A stretch of 64,000 nucleotides of DNA. It comes from CADEDH01 sp963732695 (GTDB lineage: Bacteria; Actinomycetota; Acidimicrobiia; Acidimicrobiales; SZUA-35). Each line of letters opens with the position of its first letter. The stretch's first letter is position 1. The DNA lies in NCBI GenBank assembly GCA_963732695.1, contig CAVTAP010000001.1, forward strand, positions 186,001 through 250,000, written 5' to 3'. The position numbers and the translations under genes were made by a program. Below are positions 17,138 to 25,982 of this stretch, piece by piece. The notes under the pieces were generated by a model. The model saw only the letters and a program-made list of their open reading frames with translations. It had not been told where the DNA came from and searched no databases.

Positions 17138-17309
17138 GGGCGGGACGACCTCCGTGTTCGGGTGCTGCAGGCAGGCCGGGGCCGCGAGGCGATCCTCCGC
17201 CGGGCCGCCGGAAGGCTGCCGGGTGGGGCTGCCGGCGGGGGCGACCCGGACGGGGGTGCCAGATCGACTCTAGAGAAGGGGTGTGACGCTCAGGGGAGCG
17301 CCCGGCCCG

Positions 17310-18065
17310 TCACGACAGGGCGATGCGGACCCGCTTGTTGCCCTTGCCCTTGGACTCTGTCTTCACGATCTCGAACCGGCCGATCTCGCCGGTGCGCGCC
17401 ACGTGGGTGCCCCCATCGGCCTGGCGGTCGAGCCCCACGATGTCGACCACCCGGATGACCAGCACCGAGTCGGGGATCAGGTTCACCTTGGTGCGGATCA
17501 GGGCGTCGTCGACCAGGGCCTGGCCCCGGGGCAGGAACGACACCTCGATCGGGCGGTCGGCGGCGATCTCGGCGTTCACCGCCTCGCTCACGTGCGGGGC
17601 GAACCCCTCGGGCAGGGGGTCGAACTCGAAGTCCATCCGGCCCCCCAGCGGCTCCATGTTCCCACCGGTCACCGCCCGGCCGTACTCGTTCCAGATCACC
17701 CCGCACAGCACGTGCATGGCGGAGTGGGCCCGCATCAGCTGGTGCCGACGATCCCAGTCGAGCTCGCACCGCACCAGGGCGCCCACCTCGGGGGCCGGGC
17801 CGTCGAGCTGGTGCCACACCACCGTGCCCTCCTTGGTCACGCCGGTCACCCCGCTCACGCCGGTCACCCCGCTCACGCCGGTGACGGCCGGCCCGCCCGG
17901 CCCGGCCGGGCCGTGGTGGAGGCGGCCCGTGTCGTGGGGCTGGCCACCCCCGGTGGGGTAGAAGATCGTGCGGTCGAGGGCCACCGCATCGGGCCGGCGG
18001 TCCACCACCGTGGCCTCCAGCTCCCGGCGGTAGGCGTCGTGCAGGTAGACGAGCTCGGTCTCCAC
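17310..18065 (-). CDS. alanyl-tRNA editing protein, AlaX type
   Basis: 251 residues. It resembles the stand-alone editing domain of AlaRS that deacylates Ser/Gly-tRNA-Ala. FYPTGGGQPHDTG is the conserved N-terminal loop; HSAMH (zinc ligands HxxxH) and DGGTHVARTGEIG, the counterpart of the CxxxH motif, follow. The usual cysteine appears as Asp in DGGTH, which is also seen in some AlaX proteins and should be checked. The start is GTG 18065. A short tandem repeat (VTGVSGVTGVSGVTGVT) is inserted between the GGGQP loop and the next strand. The last 20 residues are basic, as expected for an RNA-binding protein. Confidence 0.85.
   Translation of the reverse strand: METELVYLHDAYRRELEATVVDRRPDAVALDRTIFYPTGGGQPHDTGRLHHGPAGPGGPAVTGVSGVTGVSGVTGVTKEGTVVWHQLDGPAPEVGALVRCELDWDRRHQLMRAHSAMHVLCGVIWNEYGRAVTGGNMEPLGGRMDFEFDPLPEGFAPHVSEAVNAEIAADRPIEVSFLPRGQALVDDALIRTKVNLIPDSVLVIRVVDIVGLDRQADGGTHVARTGEIGRFEIVKTESKGKGNKRVRIALS
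17841..17876. repeat. 18-bp tandem duplication inside the AlaX-like gene
   Basis: Two perfect 18-bp units (17841-17858, 17859-17876; unit GCCGGTCACCCCGCTCAC on the plus strand) followed by a partial third. They encode a VTGVSG repeat in a surface loop and keep the frame. Confidence 0.85.
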
Positions 18066-18145
18066 CGGGTCATCCTAGAACCGGGCGCACGAATGGTGCG
18101 GAGGGCCCATCCAGCTGGACCGGTCCGGTGGCCGATGCTGAGAGG

Positions 18146-18361
18146 ATGGCGACGCGGCCCGAGCCTTCCCCCGATTCCGAGCAGCGCCCCCACGGGGCCG
18201 ATGCGCATGTCCTGCCCGACACCGGCGAGCGCGGCGCCAGCCTGGTGGAGTACGCCCTGTTGCTGGCGCTGATCGCCATCGTCTGTATCGGCGGCGTGAC
18301 GCTCATCGGCCGGGCCACCGTGGAGCCCCTGTCCTCGGCCGCCTCGATGTTCGGCGGGTAG
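18146..18361 (+). CDS. Flp/Fap-type pilin-like protein, orphan
   Basis: 71 residues. A hydrophilic leader ends at ERG, followed by ASLVEYALLLALIAIVCIGG, the Flp pilin signature (small residues, Glu-Tyr at +5/+6 after the predicted prepilin cleavage, then a hydrophobic helix). ATG 18146 is chosen over GTG 18128; GATGCT ends 6 nt upstream. No tad/cpa assembly genes are in the window, so it is either an orphan subunit served from elsewhere or a small membrane protein of similar design. Confidence 0.75.
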   Translation: MATRPEPSPDSEQRPHGADAHVLPDTGERGASLVEYALLLALIAIVCIGGVTLIGRATVEPLSSAASMFGG

Positions 18362-18393
18362 CGGCCGAGGTCGTCACCAGAGGACCTGTGCCC

Positions 18394-18855
18394 TCAGGGC
18401 AGCTGGTAATCGGTCCGGTCGCACACCTTGCGCAGGGCGAAGCTCGACCGCAGCCGGGCCACGCCGGGCAGCCCCGACAGGTAGGTGCGGTGGATCCGCT
18501 CGTAGTCGCTCACGTCGGCGCAGGCCAGCTCCACCAGATAGTCCGACTCGCCCGCCATCAGGTGGCACCGCATCACCTCGGGGCAGGCGGTGATGGCGCC
18601 CTCGAAGGCGTCGAGGTGGTCGTCGTCCTGCGACGACAGCGTGATCTCCACGAACACCGTGGTGGGCAGGCCCACCGCCGCCGGGCTGACCAGGGCCACG
18701 TAGCGGTCGATCACCCCGGCCCGCTCCAGGGCCCGCACCCGGCGCAGGCAGGCCGAGGGTGACAGGCTCACCTGGTCGGCCAGCTCCACGTTGGTGATGC
18801 GCCCGTTCGCCTGGAGCACCTTCAGGATGGCTCGATCGGTTGCATCAAGGTTCAT
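18394..18855 (-). CDS. Lrp/AsnC-family transcriptional regulator
   Basis: 153 residues. An N-terminal AsnC-type helix-turn-helix (MNLDATDRAILKVLQANGRI, then LSPSACLRRVRALERAG) is joined to a C-terminal RAM/ligand-binding domain with MAGESDYLVELACADVSDYE. ATG 18855 is used because the fold begins there. It is divergent from alanine dehydrogenase across a 149-nt gap, the same arrangement as mycobacterial AldR/Ald, so it probably senses alanine or another amino acid and controls the ald gene. Confidence 0.9.
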   Translation of the reverse strand: MNLDATDRAILKVLQANGRITNVELADQVSLSPSACLRRVRALERAGVIDRYVALVSPAAVGLPTTVFVEITLSSQDDDHLDAFEGAITACPEVMRCHLMAGESDYLVELACADVSDYERIHRTYLSGLPGVARLRSSFALRKVCDRTDYQLP

Positions 18856-18858
18856 CGA

Positions 18859-18910
18859 CGCAATAGTTGCGCGCCACAGGCCGTTCACGCAATCCAGATC
18901 GTGCGCGAAC
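18859..18910. promoter_or_regulatory. candidate Lrp-type operators in the regulator/ald intergenic region
   Basis: CGCAATAGTTGCG (18859-18871) is a perfect 5-bp-arm inverted repeat, and GTTCACGCA (18883-18891) pairs with TGCGCGAAC (18902-18910) with one mismatch across 10 nt. Both lie close to the regulator start and upstream of ald, consistent with multiple Lrp binding sites. Confidence 0.45.
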
Positions 18911-19004
18911 TCTGTGTTTCGAGCCCGGATTGGCAAGCCCGCACCGCGGGTACGGGCGTAACGTGGTCCATACGAGCCCACACCACTGAACCGGGAGTGC
19001 GACG

Positions 19005-20126
19005 ATGCGCATCGGGGTGCCCAAAGAGATCAAACAGGCCGAGCAGCGGGTGGGCATGACGCCCGGCAGCGTGCGCGAGGCGGTGGTCCACGGCCATCAC
19101 GTGGTGGTGGAGACGAACGCCGGTGTCGGCATCGGTGCCGACGATGCCGCCTATGCCGCCGCCGGTGCCACCATCGCCCCCGACGCCGCCACCGTGTTCG
19201 AGCAGGCCGACCTGATCGTGAAGGTGAAGGAGCCCCAGGCGGGGGAGCGGGCCATGCTCCGCCCCGGCCAGACGCTGTTCACCTACCTCCACCTGGCCCC
19301 CGACCCCGAGCAGGCGGCCGACCTGATCCGGAGTGGCGCGGTGTGCATCGCCTACGAGACGGTCACCGACGCCCAGGGTGCGCTGCCCCTGCTGGCCCCC
19401 ATGTCGAAAGTGGCGGGCCGTATGGCGGTGCAGGCCGCCGCCCACTCGCTGGAGGCCCCCCAGGGCGGCTCCGGCCTGCTCATCGGTGGGGTGCCCGGGG
19501 TGGAGCCGGCCCGGGTGGTCGTGGTCGGCGGCGGCGTGGTGGGCGTCAACGCCACCGAGATCGCCGTGGGCATGGGGGCCGACGTGGTCGTGCTCGACCG
19601 CAGCCTGCCCGTGCTCGACGCCCTCCAGGCCCGCTTCGGCCCGGCCATCACCACCGTCTACTCCACCGCCGCCGCCCTGGAGGACCACGTGCTGGGCGCC
19701 GACGTGGTGATCGGGGCGGTGCTGGTGAAGGGGGCCCGGGCCCCCAAGCTGGTGACGGCGGCCATGGTCACCGAGATGCGCCACGGCTCGGTGCTGGTCG
19801 ACGTGGCCATCGACCAGGGCGGTTGCTTCGAGACGTCCCGGCCCACCACCCACGCCCAGCCCACCTACGTGGTCGACGGGGTGGTGCACTACGCCGTGGC
19901 CAACATGCCGGGCGCCGTGCCCCGCACCTCCACCTACGCCCTCAACAACGCCACCCTGCCCTTCGTCCTGGCCCTGGCCGACAAGGGCGTGAAGCAGGCC
20001 CTGGCCGACGATCCCCATCTGCTCAACGGGCTCAACGTCAGCCGGGGGGCCGTCACCGAGCAGGCCGTGGCCGACGCCCTGGGGCTCGACTACGTCCACC
20101 CCGAGGCCGCCCTCGGCGCCATCTGA
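19005..20126 (+). CDS. ald: alanine dehydrogenase
   Basis: 373 residues, NAD-dependent reversible oxidative deamination of L-alanine to pyruvate and ammonium. MRIGVPKEIKQAEQRVGMTP is the family N-terminus; the catalytic Lys75 (KVKEPQ) and His96 (TYLHLAPD) are present, as are the Rossmann glycine motif VVVVGGGVVGVNA and the C-terminal HYAVANMPGAVPRTST. GGGAG lies 7 nt before the ATG. Length and motifs are those of the full-length enzyme. The divergent Lrp-type regulator probably controls it. Confidence 0.96.
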   Translation: MRIGVPKEIKQAEQRVGMTPGSVREAVVHGHHVVVETNAGVGIGADDAAYAAAGATIAPDAATVFEQADLIVKVKEPQAGERAMLRPGQTLFTYLHLAPDPEQAADLIRSGAVCIAYETVTDAQGALPLLAPMSKVAGRMAVQAAAHSLEAPQGGSGLLIGGVPGVEPARVVVVGGGVVGVNATEIAVGMGADVVVLDRSLPVLDALQARFGPAITTVYSTAAALEDHVLGADVVIGAVLVKGARAPKLVTAAMVTEMRHGSVLVDVAIDQGGCFETSRPTTHAQPTYVVDGVVHYAVANMPGAVPRTSTYALNNATLPFVLALADKGVKQALADDPHLLNGLNVSRGAVTEQAVADALGLDYVHPEAALGAI

Positions 20127-20134
20127 TCCTCGAA

Positions 20135-20241
20135 CTGCGCGACGGAAATCGCGCCAAGCCGCCGTTTTGCGTCGCGAAAACCCCGAAAAACGGGCAAATC
20201 GTGACGCGGATCGAGGCGGCGGCGCGGTTTCCGTCGCGCAG
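20135..20241. repeat. 107-bp foldback (paired inverted-repeat) element
   Basis: The 21-nt ends (20135-20155 and 20221-20241) are inverted copies with one mismatch. Each arm is itself a hairpin (GCGCGA-CGGAAA-TCGCGC on the left). Inside, GCCGCC pairs with GGCGGC, and CCCG-AAAAA-CGGG forms a small hairpin. It fills the gap between ald and the acyl-CoA dehydrogenase-like gene and resembles a paired REP/BIME; it may also act as the ald terminator. Confidence 0.8.
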
Positions 20242-20281
20242 AACGGGGACTGGGGACCGGGTCGAGCGGTACCGTGACGGG

Positions 20282-21319
20282 GTGAGCGAGCTGCTGGAGC
20301 GGGTGGCGGAGGTGGCCGACACGGTGCTGTGGCCGGCCGCCCAGGACGTCGACCGGGCCCCGATCATCCCCCGCAGCCACCTCGATGCCCTGGCCGACCT
20401 CGGTCTGTTCGGCCAGGCCGCCCCGCCCGAGCTGGGCGGCCTGGGCCTGGCCCCGCCCGACACCCGCCGGATGCTGCGCCTGATCGGGTCGGGCTGCGCC
20501 GCCACCGGGTTCGCTTTCGCCCAGCACCACGGCCTGGTGGGAGCCCTGGTGCGGACGGCCAACGCCGAGCTGCGCGACCGGTGGCTGGCGGCGCTGTGTG
20601 GCCGCACGCTGGCCGGGATCGCCTTCGCCCACGTCCGGCGGGCCGGCCCGCCGGTTCTCACTGCCGCCCCGCTCGCCGGCGGGGACTGGCGGATCGAGGG
20701 CGAGGCCCCCTGGGTCACCTCGTGGGGTCTGGCCGAGGTGTTCTTCGTGGCCGCCGCCACCGACGACGGCCGCCTGGTGTGGTTCGTGATCCCCGGGGAG
20801 GAGCAGCCCGGCATCGCAGCGTCCGAGCCGCTGGCCCTGGCCGTGCTGGGCGCCACCGCCACCGTGCGGGTCCACTTCGATCGGTACCGGGCGGCGGCGG
20901 CCGACGTGGTGGAGGTGGTCGATCGCGGCCCCTGGTCGGTGGGCGACCGGCGGGCGGCGGCCCGTCCCAACCCACTGTGCCTCGGGGTGGGTGACCGGGC
21001 CCTGGCCCAGCTGGCCCAGGCTGAGCCGGCGGCGGCCGACGAGCTGCGGCCCTGGTGGGAGGGGGTGTCGGGCCGGGCCGAGGCGGCGGCGCTCCTGGTG
21101 GATCGTCGGCAGGGCGACCCGGCCGATCTGGCCGCCGCCCGGGCCGAAACCATCGGTGGGGTGCAGCGGCTCACCACCGCACTGCTGGCTGCGGTGGGCG
21201 GCGGGGGAGCGATGCTGTCGCATCCGGCCCAACGCCTGGCCCGGGAAGCTCTGTTCTACGTGGTGCAGGCCCAGAACGCCGACGGTCGGCGGGCCACCCT
21301 CGAGTCGCTCACCGCCTGA
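20282..21319 (+). CDS. acyl-CoA dehydrogenase-like flavoprotein
   Basis: 345 residues with the acyl-CoA dehydrogenase layout: an N-terminal helical part with LADLGLFGQAAPPELGG, a middle beta domain with WRIEGEAPWVTSWGLAEVFF and a C-terminal helical bundle. It is shorter and more diverged than canonical dehydrogenases and the catalytic Glu is not obvious, so it may belong to the flavin-monooxygenase/desulfurisation-like side of the superfamily. GTG 20282 is chosen because TACCGT ends 6 nt before it and the protein fold starts there. It is followed at 64 nt by an AlkB-like gene. Confidence 0.75.
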   Translation: MSELLERVAEVADTVLWPAAQDVDRAPIIPRSHLDALADLGLFGQAAPPELGGLGLAPPDTRRMLRLIGSGCAATGFAFAQHHGLVGALVRTANAELRDRWLAALCGRTLAGIAFAHVRRAGPPVLTAAPLAGGDWRIEGEAPWVTSWGLAEVFFVAAATDDGRLVWFVIPGEEQPGIAASEPLALAVLGATATVRVHFDRYRAAAADVVEVVDRGPWSVGDRRAAARPNPLCLGVGDRALAQLAQAEPAAADELRPWWEGVSGRAEAAALLVDRRQGDPADLAAARAETIGGVQRLTTALLAAVGGGGAMLSHPAQRLAREALFYVVQAQNADGRRATLESLTA

Positions 21320-21383
21320 CCAGCCCCCGCAGAACGGTCGCTCCGGTAGCGAACAGGCGTTCGGTTCTGTCACACTGGGGGCC

Positions 21384-22076
21384 ATGGGAACGGACGTTCT
21401 GCCTCACCGCCCCCGGCCTGCTCTGATCGAGCAGCCGTCGCTGTTCGGCTTCGATCCCCCCGGGTTCGACCCGGGCTTCGCCACCCTGGAGCGGCGCTAC
21501 CTGGGCTTCGGGGCCTGGGTGGACCATGTGCCGGGCTGGGTCCGGGGCCACGAGGCCCTGTTCGCCTCGGTGGTGGACGCCGTCGCCTGGGAGCAGAACC
21601 GCCGCCCCATGTACGACCGCATCGTCGACGTGCCCCGCCTCACCGGCTCGCTGACCCCCGACCGCCAGGACGACCTGCCCCTGTTCGAGGCCATGGCCGA
21701 CGCCCTCGGCGCCCGCTACGGCACCCGGTTCGAGCGCCTCGGCTTCGCCCTCTACCGCGACGGCCGCGACAGCGTGGCCTGGCACGGCGACCAGGTGGCC
21801 CGGGAGCTGCCCGAGGCCTTGGTGGCCACCGTGTCGCTGGGGGAGCCCCGCCTGTTCGCCCTGCGGCCCAAAGGGGGCGGCCGGGCCGTCCACTACCACC
21901 TGGGCCACGGCGACCTGGTGGTGATGGGCGGCACGTGCCAGCGCACCTGGGACCACGCCGTGCCCAAGGTGGCCCGGGCCGGCCCCCGGGTCACGGTGAT
22001 GTTCCGCCCGGCCTGGGCCAGCCGGTTCTCGCAGGCACTGCCTGCAGGGCCCGTGCTGCCTGCAGCGCCCCACTAG
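21384..22076 (+). CDS. AlkB-family 2-oxoglutarate/Fe(II) dioxygenase
   Basis: 230 residues. The Fe(II) ligands are visible in WHGDQV (His-x-Asp, near residue 132) and in the distal His of DHAVPKV near 190, with the 2-oxoglutarate arginine in VMFRPA. YDRIVDVPRLTGS and the LGEPRLFALRP strand match bacterial AlkB relatives that remove alkyl groups from nucleic acid bases. The start ATG 21384 gives MGTDVLPHRP. No Ada or AlkA neighbour is present, so regulation by an adaptive response is not shown. Confidence 0.87.
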   Translation: MGTDVLPHRPRPALIEQPSLFGFDPPGFDPGFATLERRYLGFGAWVDHVPGWVRGHEALFASVVDAVAWEQNRRPMYDRIVDVPRLTGSLTPDRQDDLPLFEAMADALGARYGTRFERLGFALYRDGRDSVAWHGDQVARELPEALVATVSLGEPRLFALRPKGGGRAVHYHLGHGDLVVMGGTCQRTWDHAVPKVARAGPRVTVMFRPAWASRFSQALPAGPVLPAAPH

Positions 22077-22086
22077 CATCCGCCAC

Positions 22087-23073
22087 ATGAAGCTCTCGGT
22101 CGCCTTTCCTCCCGTCCCCGCCACCCCCGACCACATCGTGCTGGCCGAGGAGCTCGGCTTCGACACGGCCTGGGTCTACGACACCCCCGCCCTCCAGCTC
22201 GACGTGTGGATGACGCTGGCCCTGGCCGCCGTGCGCACCGGACGCATTCGCCTCGGGCCCGGCGTGCTGATCCCGTCGCTGCGCCACCCGATGGTGACGG
22301 CGTCGGCCATTGCCACCCTGGTGGGGCTGGCCGGCCCGGACCGGGTGGTGGTTGGCGTGGGCACCGGGTTCACCGGACGGCGGGCCATGGGCCAGCGCCC
22401 CCTGCGCTGGCGGGACATGCCCGACATGATCGGCCAGGTCCGGGCGCTGCTGGCCGGCGAGGTGGTGGAGGTGGAGGGCCAGTCGGCTCAGATGCTGCAC
22501 TGGCCGGGCCAGGCGCCCGACCGCCCGATCGACGTGCCCTGGGTCGTCGGGGTCAACGGCCCCAAGGGCCTGGAGACGGCGGCCGAGCTGGGCTGCGGCG
22601 TGTTCACCTCCCGACCCCGCCCCGGGGCCGACTACAGCGGGATCGACGGCGTCACCCTCCTCGGGTTCGGCACCATCCTCGACGACGGCGAGCGGCCCGA
22701 CTCACCCCGGGTGCTGAACACGGCGGGCCCCGGCGTGATGGTGGCCTACCACGCCTTCCTGGAGCAGCGCGACGAGCGGCTCACCACGCTGCCCAACGCC
22801 GAGCGGTTCGTGGAGCTGGCCACGGCCGGCGACCCGGCCACCCGCCACCTGGCCATCCACGCCGGCCACCTGACCGAGCTCAACCCCATCGACCGCCAGG
22901 TGATCACGGGCGACGCCATGGGCATCGCCCCCCTGCTGTGCGAGGCGTCGGCCCTGCCGGCGCGGTTGGAGCAGCTGGCCGGCAACGGCATCACCGAGGT
23001 GGCGTTCCAGCCCATGGGCGACATCGAGCGTGAGCTGAGGGCCTTCGCCGCCGCCGCCGGGGCGGTGGGGTAG
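22087..23073 (+). CDS. LLM-class (F420-type) flavin-dependent oxidoreductase
   Basis: 328 residues, a luciferase-like TIM barrel. ELGFDTAWVYDTP, RLGPGVLIPSLRHP and VVVGVGTGFTGRRA match F420-dependent LLM oxidoreductases of actinobacteria (the last contacts the cofactor phosphate). The substrate is unknown. The TAG stop of the AlkB gene (22074-22076) lies within a TAGCAT -10-like box that ends 7 nt before ATG 22087, suggesting a separate leaderless transcript. Confidence 0.85.
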   Translation: MKLSVAFPPVPATPDHIVLAEELGFDTAWVYDTPALQLDVWMTLALAAVRTGRIRLGPGVLIPSLRHPMVTASAIATLVGLAGPDRVVVGVGTGFTGRRAMGQRPLRWRDMPDMIGQVRALLAGEVVEVEGQSAQMLHWPGQAPDRPIDVPWVVGVNGPKGLETAAELGCGVFTSRPRPGADYSGIDGVTLLGFGTILDDGERPDSPRVLNTAGPGVMVAYHAFLEQRDERLTTLPNAERFVELATAGDPATRHLAIHAGHLTELNPIDRQVITGDAMGIAPLLCEASALPARLEQLAGNGITEVAFQPMGDIERELRAFAAAAGAVG

Positions 23074-23109
23074 GGGCCCCGACGCCGATGGGGAGCCGGC
23101 GTAGCCGGT

Positions 23110-23125
23110 GGGGGCGGCAGCCCCC
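23110..23125. terminator. hairpin between convergent LLM and P450 genes
   Basis: GGGGGC-GGCA-GCCCCC (23110-23125) is a perfect 6-bp stem with a tetraloop in the 56-nt gap between two convergent genes. There is no U-tract, as is common for terminators in very GC-rich genomes. Confidence 0.4.
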
Positions 23126-23129
23126 CGGA

Positions 23130-24329
23130 TTACAGGATGCGGGCCGGGACGGTGCGGGGGCCCCGGATCTGACCGGCGCTGAAGGTGACGCCGGCCTCGT
23201 CGGCCAGCTCGAAGTTCGGGAAACGGGCCATCCACTCCTCGATGGCGATCACCATCTCCATCCGGGCCAGGTTGGAGCCCAGGCAGCGATGGACGCCGAG
23301 GCCGAACGCGGCGTGACGGTTGACCCTGCGGTCGATGTGCACCTCGTCCGGTTCCTCGAACATGTCGGGGTCGCGGTTGATCGAGGGCAGTCCGAGGGCC
23401 ACCCACTCGCCGGCCGCCACCGGGCAGCCGCCGAGCTCGGTGTCCTCGGTGGCGATCCGGGCCACCCACACCGGCGGGTAGAACCGCAGGAACTCCTCCA
23501 CCGCCATCGGGATCAGCGACGGGTCGGCGGCCAGGCGCTGGCGGTCCTCGGGATGGCGGGCCAGGTGCAGCATCGACGAGCCGATCGACGACCAGGTGGT
23601 GTCGATCCCGGCGATGAGGAGCAGGTAGAGCATGCGGGTCAGCTCGTCGTCGTCGATCGGGCCGTCGTCGAACTCCGTGTCGAGCAGGAACGACACCACG
23701 TCGTCGCCCCGGTGCTGGCGCCGCTCGGCGGCCAGGTCCCGCATGTAGTTGATCATCGTGTCGGTGGTGGCCCGCATCACGGCCTCGTCGGTGGGGCCCA
23801 CCTCCAGCAGGTCGTGCAGCCACTCCCGGAACATGGGCACGTCGTCCAGGGGTACGCCCAGCATGATGGCGGTCAGCTCGGCCGGCACCACCTGGGCGTA
23901 GTCGACGGCCAGGTCGACCTCGGCCCGCCCGGCCAGCCGGTCGAGCTCCCGCCGGCAGATCCGGCGGATCGGCTCCTCCCAGCGCTTGATGGCAGGCGGG
24001 GCGAAGAACGGCAGTAGGGCCCGGCGCCGGTCGGTGTGGTCGGGCGGGTCGAGGTTGATGGGGGGCAGGGCGAAGCCCCGCCGGTCGGTGGGGACCTCGC
24101 TCAGGATCAGCCGGCGGCTGGTGAACCGCTCGGGGTCGTGAATGGCCTCGTAGACCTCCGCCCACCGGCTGAGCACGTTCACGCCGTTGTAGCGGTCGGA
24201 GTGGGCCACCGGGCACTGACCCCGCAGCTCGGCCCACACCGCATCGGGGTCGGCCGTGTAGGTGGGATCGAAGTGGTCGAAATCGGTCGACCAGCTCTCC
24301 ACCGGCTTGCGTTCGCTCAGCTCGGCCAT
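23130..24329 (-). CDS. cytochrome P450
   Basis: 399 residues, soluble class I type. The I-helix LIAGIDTTWSS lies near 238, ExxR in EEFLRFYPP near 277, and the heme loop FGLGVHRCLGSNLARME near 340-356 with Cys348. Similar to actinobacterial CYPs of aromatic or terpenoid catabolism; the substrate is not deducible. ATG 24329 has GGGGGAAC as ribosome site and a TAAACT -10 about 40 nt upstream. It is divergent from an SDR and lies in a run of oxidative catabolic genes. Confidence 0.93.
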   Translation of the reverse strand: MAELSERKPVESWSTDFDHFDPTYTADPDAVWAELRGQCPVAHSDRYNGVNVLSRWAEVYEAIHDPERFTSRRLILSEVPTDRRGFALPPINLDPPDHTDRRRALLPFFAPPAIKRWEEPIRRICRRELDRLAGRAEVDLAVDYAQVVPAELTAIMLGVPLDDVPMFREWLHDLLEVGPTDEAVMRATTDTMINYMRDLAAERRQHRGDDVVSFLLDTEFDDGPIDDDELTRMLYLLLIAGIDTTWSSIGSSMLHLARHPEDRQRLAADPSLIPMAVEEFLRFYPPVWVARIATEDTELGGCPVAAGEWVALGLPSINRDPDMFEEPDEVHIDRRVNRHAAFGLGVHRCLGSNLARMEMVIAIEEWMARFPNFELADEAGVTFSAGQIRGPRTVPARIL

Positions 24330-24366
24330 GGCGTTCCCCCGTTGGTGTTCGCGAGATTTCTGTGTC

Positions 24367-24409
24367 AGTTTAGGTTCTGGTGGGCCGGCTGGCTAGCGCG
24401 AGGCCAGCC
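24367..24409 (-). promoter_or_regulatory. P450 promoter overlapped by a hairpin/operator
   Basis: On the minus strand, -10 TAAACT (24372-24367) has a TAGCCA -35-like hexamer 17 nt upstream (24395-24390). The -35 lies inside a perfect 7-bp inverted repeat, GGCTGGC (24387-24393) and GCCAGCC (24403-24409). Binding there could control both the P450 and the divergent SDR gene. Confidence 0.35.
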
Positions 24410-24448
24410 AGGGGGCACGGCACCTCGCCTGTGTGACAGGATGCCCCC

Positions 24449-25291
24449 ATGGCGTTCGACGTGGGAAGTCACACCGGGGTCAACACCAGCGTGACGGGCC
24501 GCCTGGCCGGCAAGACGGCGGTGGTGGTGGGGGGCGGGCAGCTCCCGGGGGAGACCGTGGGCAACGGCAAGGCGGCCGCCCTGCTCTTCGGCTGGGCCGG
24601 AGCGAAGGTGATGGTGGTCGACAGCCACCTCGACCGGGCCGAAGAGACGGTGGCCGGCATCGCCGAGGGCGGGGGCGAGGCCTTCGCCCACCAGTGCGAC
24701 ATCACGTCCGAGGCCCAGTGCCAGGCCATGATCGCCACCGCCGCCGAGCGCCTGGGCCGCATCGACGTGCTCCACAACAACGTGGGCATCGGCACCCACG
24801 ACGGGAGCCCCACCCGGATCACCGAGGAGGGCCTCGACATCATGCTCGACGTCAACCTCAAGGGCTTGATCTTCACCTGCAAGCACGCCATCCCGGTCAT
24901 GCGCCCCCAGGGGTCGGGCAGCATCATCAACATCTCCTCGGTGGCGGCCGTGAGCCCCTTCCCCGGCGTGGGCTACAAGACGACCAAGGCGGCGGTCAAC
25001 GGCTACACCCAGAGCCTGGCCCTGCGCCTTGCCCGCGACGGGATCCGGGCCAACGTGATCATGCCCGGCCTGATGAACACGCCGATGGCCATCGACGCCA
25101 ACCTGGCCTACCGGGACGTGACCCGGGACCAGCTGGTGGAGTCACGGGACCGCCAGGTGCCGCTGGGCCAGAAGATGGGCATGGGGTGGGACATCGGCTA
25201 CGCCGCCCTGTTCCTGGCCTCCGACGAGTCCCGGTTCGTCACCGGGATCGCCCTGGCCGTGGACGGGGGGTCCAGCGCCCGGGTGGGCTGA
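24449..25291 (+). CDS. short-chain dehydrogenase/reductase
   Basis: 280 residues, NAD(P)-dependent Rossmann oxidoreductase. The nucleotide-binding loop is expanded: GGGQLPGETVGNGKAAA replaces the compact TGxxxGxG. The catalytic set is present: NNVG, the Ser in INISSVAAV, and YKTTK with Tyr about 175 and Lys about 179. The C-terminus (FVTGIALAVDGGSSARVG) is typical. ATG 24449 follows a CAGGAT box by 6 nt. It is followed at 31 nt by the EthD-like gene, probably one transcript, and probably acts in the same degradation route as the neighbouring P450 (inference). Confidence 0.88.
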   Translation: MAFDVGSHTGVNTSVTGRLAGKTAVVVGGGQLPGETVGNGKAAALLFGWAGAKVMVVDSHLDRAEETVAGIAEGGGEAFAHQCDITSEAQCQAMIATAAERLGRIDVLHNNVGIGTHDGSPTRITEEGLDIMLDVNLKGLIFTCKHAIPVMRPQGSGSIINISSVAAVSPFPGVGYKTTKAAVNGYTQSLALRLARDGIRANVIMPGLMNTPMAIDANLAYRDVTRDQLVESRDRQVPLGQKMGMGWDIGYAALFLASDESRFVTGIALAVDGGSSARVG

Positions 25292-25322
25292 ACGAGCACT
25301 GACGAACAGGGGGACAACCGAC

Positions 25323-25982
25323 ATGGTCAAGCTGACGTTCTTCGTGAAGCGGTCGCCGGAGGTGTCGCACGAGCAACTGTGCGATCACTGGCTGAACATC
25401 CACGCTCCGGGGGTACGGGACCTCATGGGGGCCCGGCACTACTCGGTCACGCACTTCAAGCAACGGCAGAGCAAACAACGGCAGGGCGAGGATGGAGGCA
25501 CCCGCTACGACGGGATGGCCGAGCTGTGGTACGACGACTGGGCCACCGGCCGCCAGGTCCACAAGAACCCGCCGCCGGCGGTGGCCAACGACGGGTTCCT
25601 GCCCCTCACCGGAGATTTCGTGCGCCTTGACTGCGAGGAGCATGTGATCGTGGACGGCCCCCGGCCGGAAGGGGCGGTGAAGATGGTGTACCCCGTCGCC
25701 TTCCGGGAGGGGGTGGACCACGACGAGGCCCGGGCCTACTGGTTGGAGGTCCACGCCCCGCTGGTGGCGGCGTCGGTGGAGGCCACCGACGGCGCCCACC
25801 GCTACGTCGTCACCCAGCAGATCGACTCGCACCGCGGCCCCTGGGCCGGGATCGCCGAGCTGTGGTACAGCTCGCTCGACGCCGTGCGGGCCCAGGGCCA
25901 GGTACTCCAGCCCGACGACTTCGCCCGCTACAGCTCGGTCGCCGCCCCCTTGCTGGGCCGGGAGTACCTACTGATCGCCTAG
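25323..25982 (+). CDS. tandem EthD-domain protein
   Basis: 219 residues made of two EthD/dimeric alpha-beta barrel repeats: one at about 3-105 (FFVKRSPEVSHEQLCDHWL, AELWYDD) and one at about 117-217 (VYPVAFREGVDHDEARAYWL, AELWYSS). Each repeat has the HxxHxP-like HAPGV or HAPLV segment. EthD domains are small accessory or isomerase-like folds found in P450 and ring-degradation operons. A 15-bp near-perfect duplication (25458-25487) gives KQRQSKQRQG in a loop of the first domain. GGGGGACA precedes the ATG. The stop overlaps the convergent cNMP-domain gene by 4 nt. Confidence 0.85.
   Translation: MVKLTFFVKRSPEVSHEQLCDHWLNIHAPGVRDLMGARHYSVTHFKQRQSKQRQGEDGGTRYDGMAELWYDDWATGRQVHKNPPPAVANDGFLPLTGDFVRLDCEEHVIVDGPRPEGAVKMVYPVAFREGVDHDEARAYWLEVHAPLVAASVEATDGAHRYVVTQQIDSHRGPWAGIAELWYSSLDAVRAQGQVLQPDDFARYSSVAAPLLGREYLLIA

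Noticed and set aside
18146..18361. Start of a tad pilus locus
   Set aside because: Only the pilin-like gene is present; neighbours are an AlaX-type gene and an Lrp/ald pair.
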